Assembly: GCF_003014755.1 (NCBI RefSeq)
Contig: NZ_PYAW01000001.1
Span: 1,116,001-1,180,000, forward strand
Source of the DNA: Chitinophaga niastensis
GTDB taxonomy: Bacteria; Bacteroidota; Bacteroidia; Chitinophagales; Chitinophagaceae
Reading direction: 5' to 3'
Length of the DNA stretch: 64,000 nt
Part shown: piece after piece, positions 52,228 through 62,182 of the stretch
Numbering within the stretch: the stretch's first letter is position 1
How the letters are laid out: every line of letters starts with the position of its first letter
Notes under the pieces: model-generated
Told to the model about the DNA's origin: nothing
The model's database searches: none
What the model saw: the letters and a program-made list of their open reading frames with translations, nothing else
Position numbers and translations under genes: made by a program

Positions 52228-53652
52228 ATGTCTACAGATCAGAATAAATTCCAGGCGATCATATCGCATTGTAAAGAATATGGTTTTGTTTTTCAGTCCA
52301 GCGAAATTTACGATGGGCTCAGCGCGGTATATGACTATGGCCAGTACGGCTCAGAGCTGAAGAAAAACATCAAGGATTACTGGTGGAAAAGCATGACCCA
52401 GTTGCACGAAAATATCGTGGGTATTGACGCGGCCATCTTTATGCATCCTACTACCTGGAAGGCATCCGGACACGTGGATAACTTCAGCGATCCGATGATC
52501 GATAACAAGGATAGCAATAAACGTTACCGGGTAGATCATCTTATCGAAGGCCATGCGGAAACATTGCCCCAGGAAGCCGGAGATGCACTCCTGGCACAAA
52601 TGGACGAACTGTTGAAAGAAAACGATTTCGCAGGACTGAAAACTTTAATAGAAACAAATAAGATAAAATGCAGTGTTAGCGGCACTGTTAACTGGACAGA
52701 AATACGTCAGTTTAACCTGATGTTCTCCACCCAGCTGGGTAGTGTAACTGACGAAGCCAGCGAAATTTACCTGCGTCCGGAAACAGCGCAGGGTATTTTT
52801 GTAAACTTCCTCAATGTGCAGAAAACCGGCAGGATGAAAGTGCCGTTTGGTATTGCGCAGATAGGTAAGGCATTCAGAAATGAAATTGTAGCACGTCAGT
52901 TCATTTTCCGTATGCGTGAATTTGAGCAAATGGAAATGCAGTTTTTCGTACGTCCCGGCACTCAGCAGGAATGGTATGAGAAATGGAAAGAAGAGCGTAT
53001 GCAGTGGCACCTGAGCCTCGGCATTGACCCTGCTAAATATCATTTCAAGGATCACGTGAAATTAGCCCACTACGCGGATGCTGCGGTGGATATTGAATAT
53101 GAGTTCCCATTTGGTTTTAAAGAAGTGGAAGGTATTCACTCCCGTGGTGATTTTGACCTGAAACAACACCAGGAATTCAGTAAAAAGAAAATACAGTATT
53201 TCGATACAGAAATCAATCAGAACTACGTGCCTTATGTGATAGAAACCTCTATCGGTCTGGATCGTATGTTCCTGTTGACTATCTGTAATGCTTACGAAGA
53301 GCAGGATCTGAGCACACCGGAAAAACAGGATAGCCGTTCAATATTGCATTTACCAGCGAAACTGGCACCAATAAAACTGGCGATTTTCCCACTCACCAAA
53401 AAAGATGGTTTGCCTGAACTAGCGCGTGAATTGATGGATGAGTGTAAACAGGCATTCTATTGCTTCTATGAAGAGAAAGATGCTATCGGAAAACGCTACC
53501 GCCGTCAGGATGCCATTGGTACACCTTTCTGTGTAACCATTGATCACCAGACCAAAGAAGATGGTACCGTTACCATTCGTCACCGCGATAGTATGGAACA
53601 GGAACGTATTCCACTGTCTGAAGTGAAACAACTGGTGATGAGTAAGATTTAA
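52228..53652 (+). CDS. glyS: Glycine-tRNA ligase, homodimeric type
   Basis: A 474-residue class II synthetase of the eukaryotic/Gram-positive alpha2 type rather than the alpha2-beta2 type. The start FQAIISHCKEYGFVFQSSEI and motif 1 region are normal; motif 2 lies in QIGKAFRNEIVARQFIFRMR, EFEQMEMQFF is adjacent, motif 3 is ETSIGLDRMFLLTI, and the C-terminal anticodon-binding domain (APIKLAIFPLTKKDG...) ends the protein. Complete. A direct-repeat palindrome separates it from the convergent reductase gene. The symbol is glyQS or glyS depending on the naming system. Confidence 0.97.
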   Translation: MSTDQNKFQAIISHCKEYGFVFQSSEIYDGLSAVYDYGQYGSELKKNIKDYWWKSMTQLHENIVGIDAAIFMHPTTWKASGHVDNFSDPMIDNKDSNKRYRVDHLIEGHAETLPQEAGDALLAQMDELLKENDFAGLKTLIETNKIKCSVSGTVNWTEIRQFNLMFSTQLGSVTDEASEIYLRPETAQGIFVNFLNVQKTGRMKVPFGIAQIGKAFRNEIVARQFIFRMREFEQMEMQFFVRPGTQQEWYEKWKEERMQWHLSLGIDPAKYHFKDHVKLAHYADAAVDIEYEFPFGFKEVEGIHSRGDFDLKQHQEFSKKKIQYFDTEINQNYVPYVIETSIGLDRMFLLTICNAYEEQDLSTPEKQDSRSILHLPAKLAPIKLAIFPLTKKDGLPELARELMDECKQAFYCFYEEKDAIGKRYRRQDAIGTPFCVTIDHQTKEDGTVTIRHRDSMEQERIPLSEVKQLVMSKI

Positions 53653-53661
53653 GCTTAGCAA

Positions 53662-53747
53662 TTTTTCACGCAAAGGCGCATAAGGAGCAAAGGCGCAGAG
53701 GATGATAATAAAAATCCCTCTGCGCCTTTGCTCCTTTGCGTGAAAAA
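53662..53747. repeat. CGCAAAGGCGCA-type palindromic repeat between convergent genes (element D)
   Basis: The left arm from 53662 (TTTTTCACGCAAAGG...) pairs with the right arm up to 53747 (...CCTTTGCGTGAAAAA). The left arm holds the direct repeat GCAAAGGCGCA twice and is 9 bases longer (CGCATAAGG) than the right, giving a bulge. Flanking T and A runs make it a plausible bidirectional terminator. Confidence 0.85.
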
Positions 53748-53750
53748 AAC

Positions 53751-54518
53751 TTACCCGTACAGCTCCAGGTGTATATCATGCCGGTCATAGCCCATGGCTA
53801 CTATCCGCTGCTTTGCCTCGTCAATCATAGCTTTCCAGCCACAAAGGAAAAAATTAGCCGGTCGTTTATCTGCCTGCAATAATTCTTCATAAACGCCGTG
53901 TACATAGCCCTTTTTGCCCGTCCAGTCTTCCTGGCGCGACAAGGTAGGAATGAAATTAAATCCAGGCATTTCCGCTGCTAATTGCTGCATTTCCGAAGCA
54001 TAGAGCAGATCCTTTTCATAGCGGCAACCAAAAATGAGGTGGATTTGTTGATGCGGAATAGCATGCTCGTGGAGGTAATGCGCCATAGAACGGAAAGGCG
54101 CAATGCCGGTACCGGTGCAGATAAGGAACAGTTCCTTATCTAACGTTGCCGGGAGCACGAAAACACCTTGTGGCCCGCGTAACAATAGCTCACTACCTAC
54201 TTTTATTTCATTAAAAAGATATGTACTGCCTGCCCCTCCTTCCAGTAACACAATCACCAACTCAAATTCATTGGTGCCATCAGGATGCGATGCAATAGAA
54301 TAACTGCGCCATCGTTTGTTCTTCTTCTCATGGATAGGAAGATCCAGCGTTACAAACTGCCCTGGCTTAAAATCAAACCGGTCCATTTCTGGTATCCGGA
54401 TCCAGAAGCGGCGGGTATTATGGGTTTCATCCACTAGCCTTGTTACAATGCCTGTATGCCATAGGTCCAGCATGGAAGTTGAGTTTGGTCGTATTGAATA
54501 TAATGAAAATTCAGCCAT
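53751..54518 (-). CDS. Ferredoxin/flavodoxin-NADP reductase family protein
   Basis: A 255-residue flavoprotein that passes electrons between NAD(P)H and a carrier such as ferredoxin. The FAD domain has FKPGQFVTLDL and the isoalloxazine motif RSYSIAS; the nucleotide domain has FLICTGTGIAPFRSMAHYL and FFLCGWKAMIDEAKQRI. No iron-sulfur domain is fused. The start at 54518 includes 15 residues before a second Met (54473); either may be used. Confidence 0.92.
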   Translation of the reverse strand: MAEFSLYSIRPNSTSMLDLWHTGIVTRLVDETHNTRRFWIRIPEMDRFDFKPGQFVTLDLPIHEKKNKRWRSYSIASHPDGTNEFELVIVLLEGGAGSTYLFNEIKVGSELLLRGPQGVFVLPATLDKELFLICTGTGIAPFRSMAHYLHEHAIPHQQIHLIFGCRYEKDLLYASEMQQLAAEMPGFNFIPTLSRQEDWTGKKGYVHGVYEELLQADKRPANFFLCGWKAMIDEAKQRIVAMGYDRHDIHLELYG

Positions 54519-54584
54519 TTATTTTCTGAAAAGTATTTATGGTATAAACTAAATATCTGCGGGTCAAAATCCCTAAATGTTCTT

Positions 54585-54592
54585 TACCTTTG
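54585..54592 (+). promoter_or_regulatory. -7 promoter box of mfd
   Basis: TACCTTTG, exact TAnnTTTG, 8 bases before the ATG at 54601. It lies inside the longer frame that begins at 54577, which argues against that upstream start. No clear -33. Confidence 0.5.
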
Positions 54593-54600
54593 CTGTCTTC

Positions 54601-57600
54601 ATGAATTTACAGGCTGTATTACTACTTTTTCAACGTGATGCTCGCCTGCAGTCGCTGGTGAAGGGGATTCAATCACCCACCCCACAATACTTTCAGCTTT
54701 CCAACATTAGTGGGAGTGCAATAAATTTTGTGGCAGTAAGCACCTGGGCGCATGCAGATGCGAACCATCTCTTTATTTTAAACGATAAAGAGGAGGCAGC
54801 CTATTTCCATAACGATCTGGAACAACTCAGCCAGGCACTCGATATTTTTTATTTCCCGGACTCATTTAAAAAAACGGGTCAGTTTCACGAGCTGAACGGC
54901 AGCCATAGCATGCTGCGTACGGAAGCCCTCATGAAATTTTCCGGCGATTCCGTGCGCAAAAAAATTCTCGTTACCTATCCCGAAGCACTCTGGGAGAAGG
55001 TGGCAGGGAGTTCCGCTTTCAGTACCAACATGGTACAACTCAAAGTGGGCGATGTACTCAAAGTGGATCCCCTGCTGGAACGCTTGGTGGGCTGGGGGTT
55101 TCGAGCTACTGATTTTGTGTACGAACCCGGGCAATACGCAGTGAGAGGTGGTATCCTGGATATCTATTCTTTCGGCAATGAAAAGCCTTACCGTATTGAG
55201 TTATTTGGGGAAGATATAGATTCTATCCGTTTGTTTGATCCGGAAACGCAGCTGAGTGAGCGTAAACTCACACAGGTAACGCTGATCGCCAACATGGATA
55301 CCCATTCGGCGGATCATACCAAAACATCGATTACGGAATTTCTGCCGGCCAATACAGTAGTATGGATGAAGGATCCCGGCTATGTACAAGGTGTGATAGA
55401 ACAAATGGAACAGCGCCTGGATGATTGGCTGCAAACCGGTCAGAAAGTAAGAGTAGATGAGGATGAAGAAATGGTGCTGAAGGAAGATGATTTCGTGAAA
55501 GCCGCACCACTGGTACAACAGCTGCTGCAGAAACATACCATCGTATTCGGTAACAAAGACTGGTTAACTGAAAATGGTTATAAACCAGCCTCCATCGCCT
55601 TCGACACACAGGAACAACCCGTATTTAACCGGCAGTTTGATCTGCTGATCAAAGATCTCGGTAAACATAACAGCAATAAATATTCACTTTTTATATTCTC
55701 AGATAATCCCCGTCAGCTGGAACGCTTGCGGAGTATTTTCGAGGATCTGAAAGCAGATTTCGTATTCTTTCCCATTCCCGTAGCTATCAGCACCGGATTT
55801 ATTGATCACTCGCTGAAGCTCGCTTGTTATACAGATCATCAGATTTTCCAGCGCTTCCACAAATACAAGGTAAAACAAGCCTACAACAAGAACAAGGCTA
55901 TTACCATGAAAACCTTGCGGGAGTTGCAGTCTGGCGATTTTGTAACACATATTGATCACGGTGTGGGCATGTACAGTGGCTTACAGAAAATTGAAGTGGG
56001 TGGCAAAATGCAGGAAGCCATCCGCATCATTTACAAAAACAACGACCTGTTGTATGTAAATATCAACTCCCTGCATAAGATCAGTAAATATACCGGTAAG
56101 GAAGGCGTTGAACCTAAAGTAAATAAACTGGGTAGTGATGCCTGGGATAAGCTGAAGGAAAAAGCGAAAACACAGGTAAAAGATATTGCAAAAGACCTGA
56201 TCCAGTTGTATGCTGTACGTAAGGCGCAGCAGGGGTTTGCACATACACCGGATACTTATCTGCAAACTGAGCTGGAAGCTTCATTTATTTATGAAGATAC
56301 ACCTGATCAGAGTAAAGCAACCGCAGATGTGAAACGCGATATGGAATCCCCTGCCCCGATGGATCGCCTGGTATGTGGTGATGTGGGTTTTGGTAAAACA
56401 GAAGTTGCTATCCGCGCTGCTTTCAAATCTATTGTAGATGGTAAACAGGCTGCTGTTTTAGTACCTACTACCATCCTTGCTTTCCAGCATTTTAAAACAT
56501 TCTCAGATCGTCTTAAGGATTTCCCCTGTACGGTGGATTATATCAATCGCTTTAAATCTTCCAAAGAAAAAAAGGATACGCTCAAGCGCCTGGAAGAAGG
56601 AAAGATAGATATTATCATTGGCACGCATTCCTTGCTGGGCAAGGAAGTGAAGTTTAAAGACCTCGGTGTGCTGGTGGTAGATGAAGAACAGAAGTTTGGT
56701 GTATCTGCCAAAGAAAAACTGAAGCAGATAAAACATAATGTAGATACCCTTACACTAACGGCAACGCCTATACCGAGAACATTACAGTTTTCGCTGATGG
56801 GTGCCCGTGACCTTTCCATTATCAATACACCGCCGCCTAACCGCCAGGCTATTGAAACGGAAGTACAGGTATTTAACCAGGATCTGATCCGTGATGCGAT
56901 CTACTTTGAAGCAGAGAGAGGCGGACAGGTATACTTCATTCACAACCGTGTGAAAGGCCTCAAAGAAATGGCCGGATTAATCCAGGGCCTTTGCCCTGAT
57001 TTGTCCATCGCCACGGCCCATGGCCAGTTAGAAGGACATCAGCTGGAAGAAGTGATCCTCGATTTCATTGACCGCAAATACGATGTACTGGTTTGTACCA
57101 ACATCGTGGAAAGCGGTGTGGATATTCCCAATGCAAACACTATCATCATTAATAATGCGCACCACTTTGGTTTAAGTGACCTGCACCAGTTGCGTGGTCG
57201 TGTTGGACGCAGCAATAAAAAAGCATTCTGTTACCTGTTGGCGCCGCCACTGAGTACCCTGCCTTCAGATGGCCGTAAACGTCTGCAAACACTGGAACAG
57301 CATAGTGAGCTGGGAAGTGGCTTCCAGATTGCCATGCGCGACCTTGATATCCGTGGTGCCGGTAACCTCCTGGGCGGTGAACAAAGCGGCTTTATGGCCG
57401 AAATAGGCTTTGATATGTACCAGAAAATTCTGGACGAAGCCATTCGCGAACTGAAACAAAATGAATTCCGTGATCTGTTTAAAGATCAGCTGGAAGAAAA
57501 GAAAGATTTCGTGAGCGACTGTACCATTGATACAGACCTGGAAATACTGATCCCGGATACCTATATTGAAAGCATTCAGGAACGTCTGAACCTCTACCAG

Positions 57601-57972
57601 GAGCTGGATAATATTATGGAAGAAGGTAAACTGCAGGACTTTGCTGCAGACATGGTAGACCGCTTTGGTCCTATGCCTGAACCAGTTAAAGATTTGCTGA
57701 CAGCTATCCGTTGCCGTTGGATGGCTATACAGCTGGGCTTTGAGAAATTAATGCTTAAAGAAGAAAACCTGCGCTGCTATTTCATCAACAACCCTGATTC
57801 TCCTTATTTTGAATCTCCTACGTTCAATCATATATTAACGTATATCCAAACCCGTACAAATAACGCCAAATTAAAACAGGTAGGTAAAAACTTCATGTTA
57901 GTGGCTTCCCGCATTCGTAATATGAATGATCTGCACGACTTCCTCAAAGCGATGACTGATAGTCGCAAATAA
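54601..57972 (+). CDS. mfd: Transcription-repair coupling factor
   Basis: A 1123-residue ATP-dependent translocase that removes RNA polymerase stalled at DNA damage and recruits UvrA. The UvrB-like N-terminus (about 1-300) is followed by the RNA-polymerase-interacting CarD-like domain (about 450-520, LQSGDFVTHIDHGVGMYSGL). The RecG-like helicase core follows: Walker A CGDVGFGKTEVAIRAAF, DEEQ box VVDEEQKFGV, motif III TLTATPIPRTLQFSL, and motif VI DLHQLRGRVGRSNKKAFCYL. The TRCF C-terminal domain is YIESIQERLNLYQELDNI and onward. The ATG at 54601 is chosen over 54577 because a TAnnTTTG box lies between them. Confidence 0.98.
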   Translation: MNLQAVLLLFQRDARLQSLVKGIQSPTPQYFQLSNISGSAINFVAVSTWAHADANHLFILNDKEEAAYFHNDLEQLSQALDIFYFPDSFKKTGQFHELNGSHSMLRTEALMKFSGDSVRKKILVTYPEALWEKVAGSSAFSTNMVQLKVGDVLKVDPLLERLVGWGFRATDFVYEPGQYAVRGGILDIYSFGNEKPYRIELFGEDIDSIRLFDPETQLSERKLTQVTLIANMDTHSADHTKTSITEFLPANTVVWMKDPGYVQGVIEQMEQRLDDWLQTGQKVRVDEDEEMVLKEDDFVKAAPLVQQLLQKHTIVFGNKDWLTENGYKPASIAFDTQEQPVFNRQFDLLIKDLGKHNSNKYSLFIFSDNPRQLERLRSIFEDLKADFVFFPIPVAISTGFIDHSLKLACYTDHQIFQRFHKYKVKQAYNKNKAITMKTLRELQSGDFVTHIDHGVGMYSGLQKIEVGGKMQEAIRIIYKNNDLLYVNINSLHKISKYTGKEGVEPKVNKLGSDAWDKLKEKAKTQVKDIAKDLIQLYAVRKAQQGFAHTPDTYLQTELEASFIYEDTPDQSKATADVKRDMESPAPMDRLVCGDVGFGKTEVAIRAAFKSIVDGKQAAVLVPTTILAFQHFKTFSDRLKDFPCTVDYINRFKSSKEKKDTLKRLEEGKIDIIIGTHSLLGKEVKFKDLGVLVVDEEQKFGVSAKEKLKQIKHNVDTLTLTATPIPRTLQFSLMGARDLSIINTPPPNRQAIETEVQVFNQDLIRDAIYFEAERGGQVYFIHNRVKGLKEMAGLIQGLCPDLSIATAHGQLEGHQLEEVILDFIDRKYDVLVCTNIVESGVDIPNANTIIINNAHHFGLSDLHQLRGRVGRSNKKAFCYLLAPPLSTLPSDGRKRLQTLEQHSELGSGFQIAMRDLDIRGAGNLLGGEQSGFMAEIGFDMYQKILDEAIRELKQNEFRDLFKDQLEEKKDFVSDCTIDTDLEILIPDTYIESIQERLNLYQELDNIMEEGKLQDFAADMVDRFGPMPEPVKDLLTAIRCRWMAIQLGFEKLMLKEENLRCYFINNPDSPYFESPTFNHILTYIQTRTNNAKLKQVGKNFMLVASRIRNMNDLHDFLKAMTDSRK

Positions 57973-58158
57973 TTTTCCGCTGTAACATAATCTCTGCATA
58001 ATCGTTTCATAAACAATATGAAATGCATATTTCTATTTCTATAAGTGAATAATGCAGGAAATTTTTTTCATCTCATTTGTGGAATCACTTTATGTAGCAG
58101 CATCATGAAGGTGTAATTAACAACGAACACAATTTTTAAAATAGAAAAACAACGACAC

Positions 58159-58869
58159 ATGAAAAAGGTAATGTTATTAGCAGCAGGATTATTTTTTACG
58201 CTGAGTACTTTTGCACAACAGACAGACAACAAGCCACCGGTAAAAAAGATCGAAGTAAACGGATCTGCTGAAATGGAAATTACACCAGATGAAATTTATC
58301 TCAATATCACCTTACGTGAATATGTAAAAGGTAAAACAAAAACAGAGATAAGTATCTTGGAAAAACAACTGCAGAAAGCTGTAATAGATGCTGGTATTGC
58401 AAAAGAGAACTTCACCATTGAAAACGTATTCGGTAATAACTACGACTGGTTACGTAAAAAGAAAGATCCGTTGGAATTTATGGCGCGTAAACAATACCGT
58501 CTTAAATTAAGCAAACTGGATAAAGTAAATGAGATCTTAGGTGCAGTGGATGCAGAAGGTATTGAAAATGCAAGAATCGCATCTTATACATCCAGCAAAA
58601 TGGAAGCTTATCGCAAAGAGGTAAAAATAAAAGCACTGCAGGCAGCTAAAGAAAAAGCAGAATATATGCTGGCTGCTATCGGTAATAAAATTGATGGTGT
58701 TATAGAAATTCAGGAAATAGGTACAGATAATTACAGTGATGTACGTCCTGAAATGAGTAACATGTATATGGCTAAGGCTCGCAACACCAGCGAAGATGCA
58801 ATGCCGGACATCGATTTTAAAACCATTAAAATTCGTGCGGAAGTAAGAACCGTATTTGCTATCAAATAA
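58159..58869 (+). CDS. SIMPL domain (DUF541) exported protein
   Basis: A 236-residue exported protein with signal peptide (residues 1-20, STFAQ). The SIMPL fold is recognised by KIEVNGSAEMEITPDEIYLN, the middle helix-strand units (KLDKVNEILGAVDAEGIENA; KALQAAKEKAEYMLAAIGNK) and the final strand. The family is linked to oxidative and other envelope stress; the molecular role is not known. Stand-alone, with a bidirectional terminator behind it. Confidence 0.9.
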   Translation: MKKVMLLAAGLFFTLSTFAQQTDNKPPVKKIEVNGSAEMEITPDEIYLNITLREYVKGKTKTEISILEKQLQKAVIDAGIAKENFTIENVFGNNYDWLRKKKDPLEFMARKQYRLKLSKLDKVNEILGAVDAEGIENARIASYTSSKMEAYRKEVKIKALQAAKEKAEYMLAAIGNKIDGVIEIQEIGTDNYSDVRPEMSNMYMAKARNTSEDAMPDIDFKTIKIRAEVRTVFAIK

Positions 58870-58884
58870 TTTCCCGGAGGTTTA

Positions 58885-58937
58885 ATATATAAAAAAAGAG
58901 GTTGTCTCATTACGAGACAACCTCTTTTTTTATATAT
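58885..58937. terminator. Bidirectional terminator, perfect 24-bp inverted repeat
   Basis: Arms 58885-58908 and 58914-58937 (AAAAAAAGAGGTTGTCTC and its complement) pair perfectly around ATTAC. It serves the SIMPL gene and the convergent Oar-like receptor gene. Confidence 0.92.
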
Positions 58938-58951
58938 AGGACGAAATAAAA

Positions 58952-61900
58952 TTAGAAACTATATCTCAGGCCCAGCTGCATCTGATGACGGGATGCAAAG
59001 AAATCTTTTGAATATGGAGAACCCGGAGTAGAGAAAGTGTAAGTTGGATAATTATTTACCACTTTACCGGTTGGGTTCAGACCAACACTCGCAGAAGAGT
59101 TGAAAGTATTTGGTGTGAAGTATTGGATACCCCAATCTTTATTCAGCAGGTTGGTAACGTTTACGATATCGTAAGTCAGTGTCAGTGTGTGTACACGTTT
59201 ACCAGCCTTGAAGTTATAGTCCTGGCTGAAACGGAAGTCAGCTTGTGTATTCCATGGAGTACGTCCGCCGTTACGTTCTGTGAACTGACCTTTACGACCG
59301 TTCAGGTATTTATCACTACCAACATAAGTCATGAAATCATTTGCCTGTTGTGCAGCTGTTTTACCAGCAACGATATCAGTAAAGAAGTTGGTAGCTTCTG
59401 CTACATCTTTAGGAATATACGCCAGACTTACCTGCTGAGGTGTATTTTGTATAGTAGCATTTACGAAACCGTAAGTGTAAGGAAGACCGGAAGAGGTGTT
59501 AAAGAAGGCAGAGAAATTAGATACCCATTTGCCTTTAGTGCCCCAATCCTGTTTGTAGCTAACGGTTGCAACGATACGGTTACGAACATCAAAGTTAGAA
59601 TAAGCAAGACCCGGTTTATTTGGGTTCAGTGCCTGGTTCAGCTGCCAGTTAGATTCCATTGAGTTACGGATACCGTTGGTCAGATCCTTAGCCTGTCCAT
59701 AAGTATAAGCTACCATGAAGTTCAGACCAAATGGAAATACTTTGGAAACTTGTCCGGTAATGCTGTAACGGTAACCCTGATCTGTATTAGACAAGAGGTA
59801 AGCGTTTGTGTACAGCGGATTGATCTTTTTACCAGAGAAGATCGGCTGTTGTTTATTTACATCGTAAGCGTAGTAAGTAGGATTATCTGCCAGGTTAACC
59901 TGTTGGAATTGCAGATCTTTGATCACTTTGGTATAGATACCTTCGATAGTGAATTTCCACTGGTCATGAGTAGTGTAATCTAATGCCAGACTGCTTCTCC
60001 ATACCTGTGGCATTTTGAAGTTGTTATCGATCATATCTACCTGTGTAGCACCACCTGCATTTTTTACATCTACACCATTCTGTGTTGCGAAATCAGCAAT
60101 ACCATTAGCAGAAGGTTTTGCAGCCGGGTTAGGTGCGTTTACAAATGGTTTAGCAGAAGCTTTCTGATCGTAAGCGCCGTAAGTAACACCATTGTTATAG
60201 AATGCGTAACCTAACCATGCGAATGGAATACGACCTGTGAAGAAGCCGCTACCACCACGTAATACCAGGCTGTTATCACCTTTGATATCGTAGTTAAAGC
60301 CTAAGCGTGGAGAGATTTGTACATTGTTCAGGAAATCATTTTTGATGTCCTGTGGTTTTGTATAAGTATAGGTAGTGCCGTAGTTAGCATCTACTGGTGC
60401 TTTAATGGTTTTATCACTCAAAGGCTGTTTGTTAGGAATACCGGTATAATCGATACGGATACCTGGAGTGATTTTGAAGCGGTCAGTGATCTGGATTTCA
60501 TCCTGTCCGTATACGCTCAGCAAGTTAGCTTTGAACTGTGCAGGAGGATTAGCCATGATATAATCACGTGAATTGTTGGTGTAGTTATAGTTACCACGTA
60601 CACGTGCAGGATTGTTTGCCAGGAAGTCTTCTACATTGTTGTAATCCAGACGTCCGTTCCATGAGTTTACAAAACCATAGGTGATGTTATAAAACTCATT
60701 GTGCGTACCTAAGGTAATAGTGTGATTGCCTTTGAACAATGTTACGTTATCAGTTATTTCAAACGTTTTTTGTTTCATATTAAAGATGCTCGCTTCACGG
60801 TCAGTACCGAGGAAGATAGTAGAACCAGGAGTTCTTCCTTTAATCTGAATTTGTGGTACAGCAGGATCAGACAGTGGATCTCTGTAGTCATGCACATTTG
60901 AGTAACCCAGGATCAGGCTGTTAGACACCATGCTGTTGAAATTACTTTTCAATTCTGCAACAGTAGATGACTGGTTGTTAACCTGCTTAAAATCGATGCC
61001 TTTGAAACGGAAGTTCTGTTGGTCACGTTCCAGGTTAGTTGCTTCTGAAGTGATAGTATTATTACGGATAGACAACTGGTGTTTATCATTGATATGCCAG
61101 TCTAATCTATTAAAGAATTTGTTAGAGTTAGAATAGATGCTGGTGTTACCTGCAGTACCTGCATCTACACCGTAGCTTTTCATTACGGCTGTAATATCAG
61201 CTGCATCTTTCTCTGACAGGATTCCACCACCATCAGCAGAACCTGCTGCGAGGATTACCGGATCAACGCGACGGGTAATTTCTTCGTTAGTGAAGAAGAA
61301 TAATTTGTTTTTGATGATAGGGAAACCTACACGTACACCTGTTTGATATTCGTGAAAATCACTAGGTAATTTAGCACCGTCACCGGCGTTGTTTTTACCG
61401 ATCATGGAGGCGTTACGGCCGTATCCATATATGGAACCATGTACTTCATTGGTACCGCTGCGTGTTACCGCATTTACGCTACCACCTAAGAAGTTACCTA
61501 CTTTCACATCAAATGGTGCCAGTAATACCTGTACATCCTGGATAGCATCCAATGATACCGGGTTAGTACGGGTGCTGCTACCAGGTTGACCGCTGGTGCT
61601 GCTTTGACCACCTAAGGAAGGACTAAAGCCAATCGCATCGTTGTTGATAGCACCATCCAGCGTTACGTTATTATAACGGTAGTTGGTTCCGAGGAAGGAG
61701 TTATTGTTGCTCTGAGGAGTAACCTTTGTTAAATCCTGCAAGCTGCGGCTCAGGGTAGGCAAGGTTTTGATTTGTTCCTGCCCTACTCTGGTGCCACCTG
61801 CTTTTCCGCCGGCGTTGCCAGTTACTACTACTTCACTCAAAGCAGTAGATTCTTCCTGTAGTTTAAAGTTGTAGCTGGTAGTTCCCAGTCCAAGGTTCAC

Positions 61901-62182
61901 ATCTGCCTTGACTTCTTTCTTATAACCAATAAATGATACTGTAATAGTATAAGGACCACCCGGGTTCAGGTTAGGCAGTATATAACGGCCATCGTTATTG
62001 GTTTGAACCCCCGATTTGGCGCCGTTACTGTTGTTCACAATTACCACAGTAACGCCGGGAATAGCCTGACCACCAGGATCGGATACTTTACCCGATATGA
62101 TCGATGTAGTGATCTGTGCCTGTGCACTGTTGTAGAAAAAGATTACAATAAAGCTAGCTAGTAGCGTAAAGAATGATTTCAT
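58952..62182 (-). CDS. Oar-like TonB-dependent outer-membrane receptor
   Basis: A 1076-residue outer-membrane protein. The signal peptide (to about 22, SAQAQ) is followed by a carboxypeptidase-regulatory-like domain (about 28-115, ISGKVSDPGGQAIPGVTVV). The plug region holds SEVVVTG, TLPTLSRSLQDLTKVTPQS and YNNVTLDGAINNDAIGFSP, and the long barrel ends QMQLGLRYSF. The Thr/Ser/Gly-rich loop after the plug and NFLGGSVNAVTRSGTNEVHG are typical of Oar-type receptors, named after the Myxococcus protein needed for development signalling. No SusD partner is adjacent, which sets it apart from the SusC proteins at 1290 and 6417. Ligand unknown. Confidence 0.93.
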   Translation of the reverse strand: MKSFFTLLASFIVIFFYNSAQAQITTSIISGKVSDPGGQAIPGVTVVIVNNSNGAKSGVQTNNDGRYILPNLNPGGPYTITVSFIGYKKEVKADVNLGLGTTSYNFKLQEESTALSEVVVTGNAGGKAGGTRVGQEQIKTLPTLSRSLQDLTKVTPQSNNNSFLGTNYRYNNVTLDGAINNDAIGFSPSLGGQSSTSGQPGSSTRTNPVSLDAIQDVQVLLAPFDVKVGNFLGGSVNAVTRSGTNEVHGSIYGYGRNASMIGKNNAGDGAKLPSDFHEYQTGVRVGFPIIKNKLFFFTNEEITRRVDPVILAAGSADGGGILSEKDAADITAVMKSYGVDAGTAGNTSIYSNSNKFFNRLDWHINDKHQLSIRNNTITSEATNLERDQQNFRFKGIDFKQVNNQSSTVAELKSNFNSMVSNSLILGYSNVHDYRDPLSDPAVPQIQIKGRTPGSTIFLGTDREASIFNMKQKTFEITDNVTLFKGNHTITLGTHNEFYNITYGFVNSWNGRLDYNNVEDFLANNPARVRGNYNYTNNSRDYIMANPPAQFKANLLSVYGQDEIQITDRFKITPGIRIDYTGIPNKQPLSDKTIKAPVDANYGTTYTYTKPQDIKNDFLNNVQISPRLGFNYDIKGDNSLVLRGGSGFFTGRIPFAWLGYAFYNNGVTYGAYDQKASAKPFVNAPNPAAKPSANGIADFATQNGVDVKNAGGATQVDMIDNNFKMPQVWRSSLALDYTTHDQWKFTIEGIYTKVIKDLQFQQVNLADNPTYYAYDVNKQQPIFSGKKINPLYTNAYLLSNTDQGYRYSITGQVSKVFPFGLNFMVAYTYGQAKDLTNGIRNSMESNWQLNQALNPNKPGLAYSNFDVRNRIVATVSYKQDWGTKGKWVSNFSAFFNTSSGLPYTYGFVNATIQNTPQQVSLAYIPKDVAEATNFFTDIVAGKTAAQQANDFMTYVGSDKYLNGRKGQFTERNGGRTPWNTQADFRFSQDYNFKAGKRVHTLTLTYDIVNVTNLLNKDWGIQYFTPNTFNSSASVGLNPTGKVVNNYPTYTFSTPGSPYSKDFFASRHQMQLGLRYSF

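Noticed and set aside
54577..54600. Upstream ATG of mfd at 54577
   Set aside because: An exact TAnnTTTG box lies between this codon and the ATG at 54601, and the usual Mfd start needs no such extension.
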